Both the position numbers and the translations under genes were made by a program. 64,000 bases of DNA. Origin: Clostridiales bacterium. GTDB taxonomy: Bacteria; Bacillota; Clostridia; Saccharofermentanales; Saccharofermentanaceae. Location: assembly GCA_017940895.1 (NCBI GenBank), contig JAGAXM010000006.1, positions 62,001 through 126,000 of the forward strand. Direction: 5' to 3'. Positions 50,408 to 58,626 of the stretch are shown here, in pieces (within the stretch, counting starts at the first letter, position 1; each line of letters opens with the position of its first letter). A model generated the notes under the pieces. It searched no databases. It was not told where the DNA came from and saw nothing but the letters and a program-made list of their open reading frames with translations.

Positions 50408-51109
50408 ATGATAGGCGTATACGACTATACAGTTATTCTTACATATATGTCCCTCATCTCGGGAATGCTCGGGATCATAGTTACGGTAACCGGTGCAGGC
50501 CACCCGCAGCTCGGAGTATTCTTTCTTATGCTCTCCGGTATACTTGATGCTTTCGACGGTAAGGTAGCAAGGACCAAGAAGGACCGCACGGAATTCGACA
50601 AGAACTTCGGCATTCAGATCGACTCACTGACAGATCTCATCTGCTTCGGTATTCTTCCCGTTACCATCGGTCTTGCACAGCTTCGTATAAGCGGTATCTT
50701 TACGGAGCTTGTTAAGCGTAAAGAATACGAGGGATCGTATCCCTTGCTGATACTTCTTATCGTTATAGCCCTGTTCTACGTGCTTGCAGCGATGATAAGA
50801 CTTGCTTACTTTAATTCCACGAGCGATGAACGCGAAGAGCAGATCAAGAAGTCAGGAAAGGCATATTTTGTCGGTGTTCCCGTTACATCTGCCGCTCTGG
50901 TCTTCCCTCTTGTAATGATCTTCCACTTCTTCACAAGATTCGATCTTACGATCTTCTACTTCGTTATGATGCTTATCGAGGCTATAGCTTTCGTAACCAA
51001 CATTAAGGTAAGAAAACCCGGCAAGGTCGGACTTACCATTATCATTCTGATAGGTCTTGCAGAATTCGCCGCTTTCATAGTCGCTTATAAGCTCGGACTG
51101 GGTCAATGA
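50408..51109 (+). CDS. pssA: CDP-diacylglycerol-serine O-phosphatidyltransferase
   Basis: 233 aa CDP-alcohol phosphatidyltransferase with 6-7 helices. The signature DGKVARTKKDRTEFDKNFG then IQIDSLTD fits DGx2AR...Gx3Dx3D, with slightly longer spacing, as in PssA proteins. It makes phosphatidylserine from CDP-diacylglycerol and serine in the membrane. Its end overlaps psd by 4 bp (ATGA), giving the complete two-step route to phosphatidylethanolamine. Confidence 0.9.
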   Translation: MIGVYDYTVILTYMSLISGMLGIIVTVTGAGHPQLGVFFLMLSGILDAFDGKVARTKKDRTEFDKNFGIQIDSLTDLICFGILPVTIGLAQLRISGIFTELVKRKEYEGSYPLLILLIVIALFYVLAAMIRLAYFNSTSDEREEQIKKSGKAYFVGVPVTSAALVFPLVMIFHFFTRFDLTIFYFVMMLIEAIAFVTNIKVRKPGKVGLTIIILIGLAEFAAFIVAYKLGLGQ

Positions 51110-51912
51110 CAGGACTTGAGTTCCTTTATAAGACCGCTGCCGGCAGGATCATCTTAAGACCGCTCGTAAGCAAGCCGTTTTCTTCCTTTTCGGGCAGACT
51201 CATGGATACACGTGCTTCCAAAATTCTCATAAAGTCTTTTGTCAGAAACAACGGTATACATGTCGAAGATTATGAAACAGATAACATAAACTGCTTTAAC
51301 GACTTCTTCTGCAGAAAGATCAAAGTCGGTCTTCGTCCCGTAAGCGCGGATCCTTCTCACCTTATATCCCCGTGCGACGGGCTTCTGAGCGTATATAAGA
51401 TAACTTCGGATACGGTACTTAACGTAAAGCAGAGCGAGTTTACCGTAAGCGGACTTCTCCGCGACAAGAAATTAGCAAAAGAATTCGACGGCGGCTATGC
51501 ACTCGTATTCAGATTATGCGTAAACCATTATCACAGATATATCTGGTTCGATTCCGGCAGACAGCGCGCGAACATAAGGCTGGAGGGTATATACCACACG
51601 GTAAGACCTGTCGCACTTGAACAGTATCCGGTATTCGTTCAGAACACACGTGAATATGCAGTAATAGATTCGGACAACTTCGGCACGGCAGTACAGATGG
51701 AAGTCGGCGCCATGCTTGTAGGACGCATCGTAAATGAGAAGACTTCTGCCTGCGATGTAAGACGCGGCGAAGAGAAAGGACACTTCGAATACGGCGGTTC
51801 CACTATTATCCTGCTTATTCAAAAGGACAGAGCCGTAATAGACGGCAGTTTTCTTACAACAACAGAAGTCCCCGTCGTCATGGGACAGACAATCGGTTTA
51901 AAAGCAAATTAA
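51106..51912 (+). CDS. psd: Phosphatidylserine decarboxylase proenzyme
   Basis: 268 aa. RKIKVGLRPVSADPSHLISPCDG is the family N-terminal block, VNHYHRYIWFDSG the His-rich active-site region, and FEYGGSTIILL the self-cleavage site, where Ser becomes the pyruvoyl group. It decarboxylates phosphatidylserine to phosphatidylethanolamine at the membrane. Coupled to pssA by a 4-bp overlap. A bidirectional terminator follows. Confidence 0.93.
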   Translation: MTGLEFLYKTAAGRIILRPLVSKPFSSFSGRLMDTRASKILIKSFVRNNGIHVEDYETDNINCFNDFFCRKIKVGLRPVSADPSHLISPCDGLLSVYKITSDTVLNVKQSEFTVSGLLRDKKLAKEFDGGYALVFRLCVNHYHRYIWFDSGRQRANIRLEGIYHTVRPVALEQYPVFVQNTREYAVIDSDNFGTAVQMEVGAMLVGRIVNEKTSACDVRRGEEKGHFEYGGSTIILLIQKDRAVIDGSFLTTTEVPVVMGQTIGLKAN

Positions 51913-51915
51913 AAA

Positions 51916-51936
51916 GGTCCCGGCGTAACCGGGACC
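51916..51936. terminator. Bidirectional terminator
   Basis: Perfect 8-bp stem GGTCCCGG/CCGGGACC with 5-nt loop between convergent psd and the lipoprotein gene. On the minus strand TTTTTAATTT follows; on the plus strand TCATTATTT. Confidence 0.88.
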
Positions 51937-51961
51937 TCATTATTTATCCGAACCGATCAGA

Positions 51962-53296
51962 TTAGGAAACTGTAGCCTCAACGTTGAAGAGGATTACAGA
52001 ACCGGACTCGTCAGGTGCACCGATGAAGAAGTAAGAACCCTCATCGAGACCGTCGTTCTCAACATACTGGAACTCATAGAAGTAACCGTTTGTATATTCA
52101 GAAGGTGTGATTGTAGCGGAATAGATGAACTCAGCATCATTAGCATCGCCTGTTGCAGAGTAGTATACCTCGTAGTATACAGGGAAATAAGCGAGGTTAG
52201 CCTCGTCGTAAACCTGGCATGTATACTCGATTGTTGTCTCATCTGTTGTGTAGTCGCCTGTGCCCATAGCATAGCCGGAACCGTCAGAGTAAGAATACCA
52301 GTAATCGTCGATACCGTCAGACCAGATAACATCGATGTCACCGGGATCGCCCTGAGGAACTACTGTTGTGCCAGCACCGCTGTTAACAACTGTACATGTT
52401 TCATCAGCGAGAACGTTACCGGCGAGGTCATATACGATACACTCGTAGTTACCTGCGATGAGGTAGCCGTTGTCGTCGAGCTGAGCAGCTGCATCATAGC
52501 CTGTACCGTAGTAAGACTCGATCCAGTATCCCTGATCAGTGCACTCATCACTTGTGTAGATGAGCTGACCGTCGAGGTAGTACTCATATGTGAACTGCCA
52601 CTCAACTTCCTGTCCCTCTGTTGTAGGGATGATGTCGAGCTCGATTGTGTATACATCTGTGTATACGCCGTTATCAGAGTAGTACCACTCTACAGAGTCG
52701 ATAAGATCAGTAGAGATAGCTGCTGCGAATGAATAATCAAATGCATCGAGATAGAACTGATAAACCTCATTAACGTTCTCAGCCTCGCTGTCGTCAACGA
52801 GCCATGTATCGTCCTCGAGAACGAACTCGATTGTCTGCTCGATCTCTGTCTTGTCAGCATCGCCGATAGCATCGATGAATGCATCGAGATCGCCGCCGTC
52901 AGCAGTAACCTCATCGTAAGCAGCCTGATAGTCAGCGATAGAGAATGTGATATCAACACTTGCCTCGCCCTTCTTCTTGGAAGACTCTACAGACTCCTCG
53001 TCGATGGAGTACTCGAGTGTACCTGCGATAGCATTGCAGATAGCGGCATAATCATCACCATAGAGATCAGCATCAACATCTACGAACTGCTCGATGTTCT
53101 CCTGGAGATCATCATCAGGATCAGCCAAGAGCTCAACGATATCGCCGGTCTTGATCTTTGTTACTGCAGTAGCATAATCTTCAGCAACCTTGAGAACTGC
53201 CTCATCGTCCTTGTCGAACATTGCGCATCCGCCGAGGGAAGCGAGCATTGCAACAGACAGTGCAGAAGCAGTCAACTTCTTAAAATCGACTTTCAT
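51962..53296 (-). CDS. Secreted lipoprotein with EWYYSD-type repeat (paralogue A)
   Basis: 444 aa. Lipoprotein signal with lipobox LGGC (Cys24), then an acidic helical domain (~28-195) and one copy of a ~100-residue beta-rich module (~203-305: SVEWYYSDNGVY, TYEYYLDGQLIYTSDECTDQG, YDLAGNVLADETCTV) plus a distinct C-terminal ~120 residues. Very acidic and Tyr-rich. It is a paralogue of the next gene upstream. Strong TAGACA-17-TATAAT promoter and GGAGG site suggest high expression. Family not recognised with confidence. Confidence 0.7.
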   Translation of the reverse strand: MKVDFKKLTASALSVAMLASLGGCAMFDKDDEAVLKVAEDYATAVTKIKTGDIVELLADPDDDLQENIEQFVDVDADLYGDDYAAICNAIAGTLEYSIDEESVESSKKKGEASVDITFSIADYQAAYDEVTADGGDLDAFIDAIGDADKTEIEQTIEFVLEDDTWLVDDSEAENVNEVYQFYLDAFDYSFAAAISTDLIDSVEWYYSDNGVYTDVYTIELDIIPTTEGQEVEWQFTYEYYLDGQLIYTSDECTDQGYWIESYYGTGYDAAAQLDDNGYLIAGNYECIVYDLAGNVLADETCTVVNSGAGTTVVPQGDPGDIDVIWSDGIDDYWYSYSDGSGYAMGTGDYTTDETTIEYTCQVYDEANLAYFPVYYEVYYSATGDANDAEFIYSATITPSEYTNGYFYEFQYVENDGLDEGSYFFIGAPDESGSVILFNVEATVS

Positions 53297-53343
53297 AAAA
53301 TATCCTCCATTCGATTTTGCGTAATACTTAAACGCTATGGATT

Positions 53344-53372
53344 ATTATAAAACAAAGTTTACTTAATGTCTA
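53344..53372 (-). promoter_or_regulatory. Promoter of lipoprotein paralogue A
   Basis: Minus-strand TAGACA (53367-53372), 17-bp spacer, TATAAT (53344-53349), about 50 bp before the start codon. Confidence 0.75.
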
Positions 53373-53401
53373 ATTTTCGTTAACGGATTATTCACACATC
53401 A

Positions 53402-54664
53402 TCAGTCTTCTCTAACCGTGCATGTGGAGTCCGCCAGTACTTCGCCGTCAAGGTTGTACATTACGCATCTGTACTCGCCTGCGACGAGATTACCGTATCT
53501 GTTAAGTTCCGCATTAGGATCATAATCGGGTCCGTAATAAGCTTCGATCCAGTATCCCTGATCAGTGCATACATCGCTTGTAAAGATCAGCTCGCCGTCA
53601 CGGTAATACTCATAAGTAAACTCCCATGTGACCGACTGACCCGGATCTGTAGGAATGATATCAAGTTCTATCTGATCGACATTTGTATAGACATCATCCC
53701 ATGAGAAATACCACTCGATACGATCGATAATGTCCTCGTTAATCTCTATGTGTTCAGACGAGACAGTACATGTGGAATCTGCAAGAACATTGCCTGCGAG
53801 GTCATACATTACGCATCTGTATTCGCCCGAGACAAGATAGCCGTCCTCATTAAGCTCGGCATTATCATCGTAATCGGGACCGTAATAAGCTTCGATATAG
53901 TAACCGACATCGGTACAGATATCACTTGTGAAGATAAGCTCGCCGTCACGGTAATACTCGTAAGTAAACTCGAAAGGCACCTCCATGCCGTCCGTCGTAG
54001 TCATGATATCAAGTTCGATCTGTGAGTAGTTATAATAAACACCGTCATCCGAATAGTACCAGACGATGCCGTCAACATAATCCAGAAGAGGCTCTATAAA
54101 GTCCATATGAGCGACAGCATCATAGAAACCGTATACAGAGAATATCTTTCTGCCGTTCGTATCATCAACGAGCCACATGTCATATGCATAAACAAAGTCG
54201 ATGGTCTGGGAAACTTCAGTCGTTGCGGCATTGCGGTCACTTATCGCATCGATATAATCACTGACAGAGCCTCCGTCCTCAGAGATCTGCTCATAGATCG
54301 ACTGATAATCGATCATTGTATAAGTTATATTTACGCTCGCCTCTTCATTCTTTCTCGAAGAAAAGACCGAATCCTCATCTATCTCATAAGACAAAGAATC
54401 CGCGATTATATCGACGATCTCGTAGTACTTGTCATTATCTGCATTTGTCCCTGAAAGGTAGTACTCCAGGTCATCCTCCACCTCTTCACCGTTGATCATA
54501 AGATCGAGGATCTTTTTTACCTTCCCTTTTACCACCGCAGATGCATACGCATCGGCAGCTTCGAGAACCGCTTCATCATCACTGTCAAAAAAAGCGCATC
54601 CGCCCAGAGATGCCAGCATGGCGGCACAAAGCACAGAGGCTGTTAACTTCTTAACTGCTTTCAT
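53402..54664 (-). CDS. Secreted lipoprotein with duplicated EWYYSD-type module (paralogue B)
   Basis: 420 aa. Lipoprotein signal with Cys23. Residues ~26-195 match paralogue A (CxxxxDDEAVL start, TMIDYQSIYEQISEDGG). Then the ~100-residue module occurs twice in tandem: 199-301 and 315-417, sharing TYEYYRDGELIFTSD and EAYYGPDYD. Each copy has three Cys (250/284/299 in the first), possibly disulfide-bonded. It follows the histidine kinase gene by 21 bp on the same strand, so it may be an output of or sensor input to that two-component system. Confidence 0.7.
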   Translation of the reverse strand: MKAVKKLTASVLCAAMLASLGGCAFFDSDDEAVLEAADAYASAVVKGKVKKILDLMINGEEVEDDLEYYLSGTNADNDKYYEIVDIIADSLSYEIDEDSVFSSRKNEEASVNITYTMIDYQSIYEQISEDGGSVSDYIDAISDRNAATTEVSQTIDFVYAYDMWLVDDTNGRKIFSVYGFYDAVAHMDFIEPLLDYVDGIVWYYSDDGVYYNYSQIELDIMTTTDGMEVPFEFTYEYYRDGELIFTSDICTDVGYYIEAYYGPDYDDNAELNEDGYLVSGEYRCVMYDLAGNVLADSTCTVSSEHIEINEDIIDRIEWYFSWDDVYTNVDQIELDIIPTDPGQSVTWEFTYEYYRDGELIFTSDVCTDQGYWIEAYYGPDYDPNAELNRYGNLVAGEYRCVMYNLDGEVLADSTCTVRED

Positions 54665-54685
54665 AAACGTTCCTCCTGACAGGCA

Positions 54686-55924
54686 TCAGTATAGCATACA
54701 GACAAATGATATCTCTTCGTTTTTCCAAACGGCTTTGATATCGCCTTTGTACTGACGGCAGATATTCTGCGCGATGGAAAGGCCTATTCCGTACCCGCCT
54801 TTGTCTATGTTATGTGATTTGTCTTCGCGGTAGAAACGCTCGAAAAACTTATTGTAATCCGTGTTGGCTCCGTCTTTGTAAGTGTTGCTCACGGTAAGGC
54901 GTATTCCTTTTCGCACAGGGGTAAGTCCCACTGTTATGCTTCCCTTCTCGTCACAGTACTTAATCGCATTGTCGAGAAGTATCGTAGTAAGCTGCATGAT
55001 CTTGCTCGCATCCGCGGTCATCTTAACGTCCTTGGCGATGTGCTTCTCCAGGGTAAGCTCAGACTTCGCTGCCACGGGCTCGAAAGTCTTTACCACAGAC
55101 TCCACAATCTGCGTTATCTCTATCTCGGCCATCTCCGACTTATCTTCTATCTCCTGAGCCTTAGAGATCATTACAAGATTGGCGATAAGTCCGTTCATGT
55201 GATCGATCTGCTTCAGAGTAGACTCCGACCACTCATCCTCTCCGTTTATCATCTGACTCATCTCGGTGTTGGCGCGGATGACGGACAGCGGGGTCTTAAG
55301 CTCGTGACTCGCATTGGTTATAAAGTCCTTCTGCTTCTCGAGGTTCTCTATCTCGGGTGCTACCGCCGCCTCCGAGAAATGAACTACCAGGATATATGTC
55401 ACGGCAAGTCCCGCCAGGCACACTACCAGCGATATAAGAAGAAGTCTTCTGAGCGCATTTGTCTCTGCCGACGCATCGATAAACGCCAGCGTCTGTCCTT
55501 CCGGAGTATCAGCATACTTATACCAGATTCTGCCTCTTTGACCGTATCCTGTCGGTCCGCGTTTTACCTCTTCACAAAGACGGATGATCTCAGTCTCGGA
55601 ACCTGCAGCAAATCGCCCGTCCAACATGATCAAATTGCCGTCGGTATCATAGCTTATCAGCCAGTAATCCGACTGTTCCCTTACACTTATGGTAAAGATC
55701 TCCGTGAGTCTCGGGTCATCGTTATAGTATTCGTCGAATGATATATCGGAAGAAATACTCTCACTTGCGATCAGTGCATCAAGGCTCGATCTTATCGCCC
55801 TGTGGGACACGAACATACTCGCTAGGAATATCGTGCCTCCGATAAAAAGCATCGCAAGAAACATCGCAAGCATCGCGATCCCGATAAACTTCTGCTTGAG
55901 TCTTTCTATAGTGCGGTTATTCAT
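54686..55924 (-). CDS. Sensor histidine kinase
   Basis: 412 aa. Two transmembrane helices (~15-38 and ~163-185) flank an extracytoplasmic sensor domain of ~125 residues. The cytoplasmic part has the H-box NASHELKTPLSVI, N-box LLDNAIKYC and G-box GGYGIGLSIAQ; no HAMP-like linker is obvious. It phosphorylates the OmpR-type regulator whose gene overlaps its start by 8 bp. The extracellular signal is unknown, but the two secreted lipoproteins downstream are plausible partners. Confidence 0.92.
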   Translation of the reverse strand: MNNRTIERLKQKFIGIAMLAMFLAMLFIGGTIFLASMFVSHRAIRSSLDALIASESISSDISFDEYYNDDPRLTEIFTISVREQSDYWLISYDTDGNLIMLDGRFAAGSETEIIRLCEEVKRGPTGYGQRGRIWYKYADTPEGQTLAFIDASAETNALRRLLLISLVVCLAGLAVTYILVVHFSEAAVAPEIENLEKQKDFITNASHELKTPLSVIRANTEMSQMINGEDEWSESTLKQIDHMNGLIANLVMISKAQEIEDKSEMAEIEITQIVESVVKTFEPVAAKSELTLEKHIAKDVKMTADASKIMQLTTILLDNAIKYCDEKGSITVGLTPVRKGIRLTVSNTYKDGANTDYNKFFERFYREDKSHNIDKGGYGIGLSIAQNICRQYKGDIKAVWKNEEISFVCMLY

Positions 55925-56588
55925 CTGATAATGTAAACGAATCTCCTTTACCGCCCTTTATATTAACGGCGGTCACGACAGCACGGAGCTTATTCTTAAG
56001 GTAAGACACGTAAAGCCACACTGTATCCTCATCCGCATCCTGCTCATTGTTCCATATCTTCCACAGGAGATAATCTGAAGCCAACTGACGACCGGGGTTT
56101 CTCATAAACTCACGCATCAGCTCATACTCTTTAAGAGACAGTCTGACCGTGTTCTCCGCGCTTAACGACAGATCTTCCCCGTTAAGAACAAGTCCCGCAT
56201 ATGTAATCTTATCCCGGGGGGCATCACTGCTGCCGCGTCTTACCAGTGCTCTTGTCCTTGCCAAAAGCTCCTTCATGGCGAAAGGCTTGGTCAGATAATC
56301 GTCGGCTCCGGCATCAAGTCCTGCGACGCGGTCATCAATATCGCTTTTTGCCGTAAGCAGCATGACCGGCGTCATGTTGTGTCTCTGTCTCATATTTGAA
56401 AGCACGGTTATGCCGTCCACCTTCGGCATCATGATATCCATGATCACAGCGTCATAACCGTTGTTCGTGATCATATCCATCGCCTGCTGTCCGTCGTATG
56501 CCGAATCGACCTCAAAGCCTTCGTGCTTCAGAAGGACAGTCACGGCATGATTCAGATCTTTCGTATCTTCCGCAAGTAATATCTTCAT
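55917..56588 (-). CDS. OmpR-family response regulator
   Basis: 223 aa. Receiver domain with acidic pocket (LLAEDTKD), phospho-acceptor Asp51 in IMDIMMPK, Lys in LTKPF; C-terminal winged helix (LSLKEYELMREFMRN ... VSYLKNKLR). It pairs with the histidine kinase gene, overlapping by 8 bp, and follows the alarmone synthetase gene by 1 bp, so the three are likely one transcript. Confidence 0.94.
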   Translation of the reverse strand: MKILLAEDTKDLNHAVTVLLKHEGFEVDSAYDGQQAMDMITNNGYDAVIMDIMMPKVDGITVLSNMRQRHNMTPVMLLTAKSDIDDRVAGLDAGADDYLTKPFAMKELLARTRALVRRGSSDAPRDKITYAGLVLNGEDLSLSAENTVRLSLKEYELMREFMRNPGRQLASDYLLWKIWNNEQDADEDTVWLYVSYLKNKLRAVVTAVNIKGGKGDSFTLSDE

Positions 56589-56589
56589 C

Positions 56590-57174
56590 TTACAATTGTC
56601 CGTAAATCATATTTCTTATCGTCTGCATGGATATATCCGTGGACGCGAGCTCGTCGGCACACCGCTTAAGCTCTGCCGTTATAAGCTCCTTGTTCACGTT
56701 GATATCCTTCTTGTATTTGATGTCATGTTCGAGTGCCGCCCACGTATCCATCGATATGGTTCTGATCTGAATCTCGGCATAGTAGCCCTCTTCATTCTGA
56801 ACGATCATATGATAGCTTCTGTATCCGTTCGGCTTGGCATTCGAGATATAGTCCTTCTCATCGATGATCTTTATATCATCAAACTCCCTTATCGCATCCC
56901 TTACCTTGAACGTATCATCAACAAATGTGCAGACTATTCTTATACCGACTATGTCGCGTATATTCGCCACGATGTTATCCGGAGTAACTTCTATATTCTT
57001 TTTCCTGCACTTCTCAAGAACGCTCTCCTCACTCTTGATCCTTCCCATCGTGTGATCGATCAGATTGGTCCCATAAAAAGCCTCGAGCGTCTGCTCCATG
57101 CGGGAGATCTTCTGCTCGAGATTGTCTTTGAAAGAAAGCAGCTTGTAGTAGTGCGCACCGTATAAGTTTTCCAT
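56590..57174 (-). CDS. Small alarmone synthetase ((p)ppGpp synthetase)
   Basis: 194 aa single RelA/SpoT synthetase domain, with no hydrolase or TGS/ACT. Motifs: GRIKSEESVLEKC, RDIVGIRIVC, KPNGYRSYHMIV and AEIQIRT with the catalytic Glu. It makes pppGpp/ppGpp from GTP/GDP and ATP. Unlike most small synthetases it heads an operon with a two-component system. No SD is present; a TATTAT with TGT before it ends 6 nt before the ATG. The usual Firmicute names (RelP/RelQ) cannot be chosen from sequence alone. Confidence 0.9.
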   Translation of the reverse strand: MENLYGAHYYKLLSFKDNLEQKISRMEQTLEAFYGTNLIDHTMGRIKSEESVLEKCRKKNIEVTPDNIVANIRDIVGIRIVCTFVDDTFKVRDAIREFDDIKIIDEKDYISNAKPNGYRSYHMIVQNEEGYYAEIQIRTISMDTWAALEHDIKYKKDINVNKELITAELKRCADELASTDISMQTIRNMIYGQL

Positions 57175-57180
57175 GCAAAT

Positions 57181-57186
57181 ATAATA
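57181..57186 (-). promoter_or_regulatory. Extended -10 of the alarmone synthetase gene
   Basis: Minus-strand TGT followed by TATTAT, 6 nt before the ATG. It coincides with the U-tract of the terminator just upstream, so it may be chance. Confidence 0.4.
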
Positions 57187-57212
57187 ACACCTCTTCCCTA
57201 AGAAAGAGGTGT
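57187..57212 (-). terminator. Rho-independent terminator of the AspT-like gene
   Basis: 9-bp stem ACACCTCTT/AAGAGGTGT (57187-57195 with 57204-57212), 8-nt loop, tail TATTATATTTG on the minus strand. Confidence 0.75.
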
Positions 57213-57241
57213 AAAAGTAAGGTATCAGTTTTAAGCTTCGC

Positions 57242-58516
57242 TTACTGGATGTAAGTTAAGAACTGTGATGCAAGTACAACCGATACGAGAGCGATCGGGT
57301 ATGTAGCCGCATAAGCTGAAGCAACGTTTGAAGTTCCGGAGGACTGGATGAGAGCACCAAGTGCAGGTGTACTTGTCATGCCTCCCGTGATGGAACCCAG
57401 GTTGTTCAGAAGACTCAGCTTGAGAACGTACTTCGCGAAGAAGAAACCTACAAAGAGAGGAACGATCGTCATGAGCGCGCCCCATACGAAGAGGAGTCCG
57501 CCGTAAACCTTAAGTGTGTCTACGAATGCAGCGCCGCCCTCGATACCTGCACCGATAAGGAACAGTACGAGACCGAACTCCTGGAAGATGGAGAGCAGGT
57601 GCTCCTTAACCTTCAGGTCGAGCTTGCCGATATGGCCGAAGTGACCGAAGATGAGACCCATGATCAAAGGTCCGCCTGTAGCTCCGAGGCTGAAGGAAGA
57701 ACCTCCGGGAAGGGGGATCGTGATGCTACCGAGAATGAGTCCTACCATAACAGTAAGAGCGAAAGCTCCGCATCCGAACTTATCAAGTGTGAACAGCTTG
57801 GTGGATATGGACTTCTCACCGTCGAAATCACCTACAGGTGCAAGGAGAGATTTCTCATGATCCATGTTTGCCTTAAGAAGTCTCGGAATGATCTGTACAA
57901 ACAGAACTACTCCGATAACTCCGAAAGGATAAGCAACAGCATGTCCTACTGCGATCTCGCTGTAGAACTCGGAACCTTCAAGAGCTCCCTGAGCCGCAGC
58001 GAAAGCAGGTGTACTTGTAAGGGCTCCGGACATAAGTCCGACCGACATAGCTGAAGTCATGTTGGGTACGAGTATGGTAACGAGGGCTGTTACAAGGCTT
58101 CCCGATGCAATGATGAGAAGTCCGAGAAGAATATATGACTTGGCATTCTTCTTGAGGTTCTTGAAGAATGTAGGACCTGCGATAAGACCTACTGAAGTAA
58201 CAAACAGGATAAGACCGATGTTCTGAATAATCTTAAACCAGGTATCGATAGTACCGAGCTTCTCAGCCCATCCTGCAATGCATCCTTCGTGGCCTTCATA
58301 ACCAACTGTTACACCCTTAAAGTGACCAAAAACAAGTGCCACGATGAAGATAGCCGCAGTACCGAGCGAAACTCCCTTAATGTTGATCTTTCCGATGAGA
58401 TAACCTATAAAGATTATCGCGAACATAAAGAAAAGCGCCAATGAGGTTCCCTTTATGCTGAAAAGAAAATGTCCGGCCGCTTCAAGAAATTTTACGGAAA
58501 AACCGCCAAAATCCAT
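57242..58516 (-). CDS. AspT/YidE-family putative exchanger
   Basis: 424 aa, about ten helices in two repeats: the first contains GLILFVTSVGLIAGPTFF and ALTSTPAFAAAQ, the second FGLVLFLIGAGIEGG and GGMTSTPALGAL. This duplicated pattern is the AspT (aspartate:alanine exchanger) fold. The TrkA-C regulatory domains that many members carry between the halves are absent. Substrate is unknown. Strong promoter upstream and its own terminator indicate a single-gene unit. Confidence 0.85.
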   Translation of the reverse strand: MDFGGFSVKFLEAAGHFLFSIKGTSLALFFMFAIIFIGYLIGKINIKGVSLGTAAIFIVALVFGHFKGVTVGYEGHEGCIAGWAEKLGTIDTWFKIIQNIGLILFVTSVGLIAGPTFFKNLKKNAKSYILLGLLIIASGSLVTALVTILVPNMTSAMSVGLMSGALTSTPAFAAAQGALEGSEFYSEIAVGHAVAYPFGVIGVVLFVQIIPRLLKANMDHEKSLLAPVGDFDGEKSISTKLFTLDKFGCGAFALTVMVGLILGSITIPLPGGSSFSLGATGGPLIMGLIFGHFGHIGKLDLKVKEHLLSIFQEFGLVLFLIGAGIEGGAAFVDTLKVYGGLLFVWGALMTIVPLFVGFFFAKYVLKLSLLNNLGSITGGMTSTPALGALIQSSGTSNVASAYAATYPIALVSVVLASQFLTYIQ

Positions 58517-58555
58517 AAATACACACCCTCTCTTTTTTGAATAAAAACCGCAACA

Positions 58556-58584
58556 TTTATAAAACTTTTGAAAGTACTTGTCAA
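58556..58584 (-). promoter_or_regulatory. Promoter of the AspT-like gene
   Basis: Minus-strand TTGACA (58579-58584), 17-bp spacer, TATAAA (58556-58561), 40 bp before the ATG, which has AGAGAGGG. Confidence 0.8.
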
Positions 58585-58626
58585 TTTATTTGGCGGTTTT
58601 ATCCCAAAAATCAAGCAGTCTTTATG

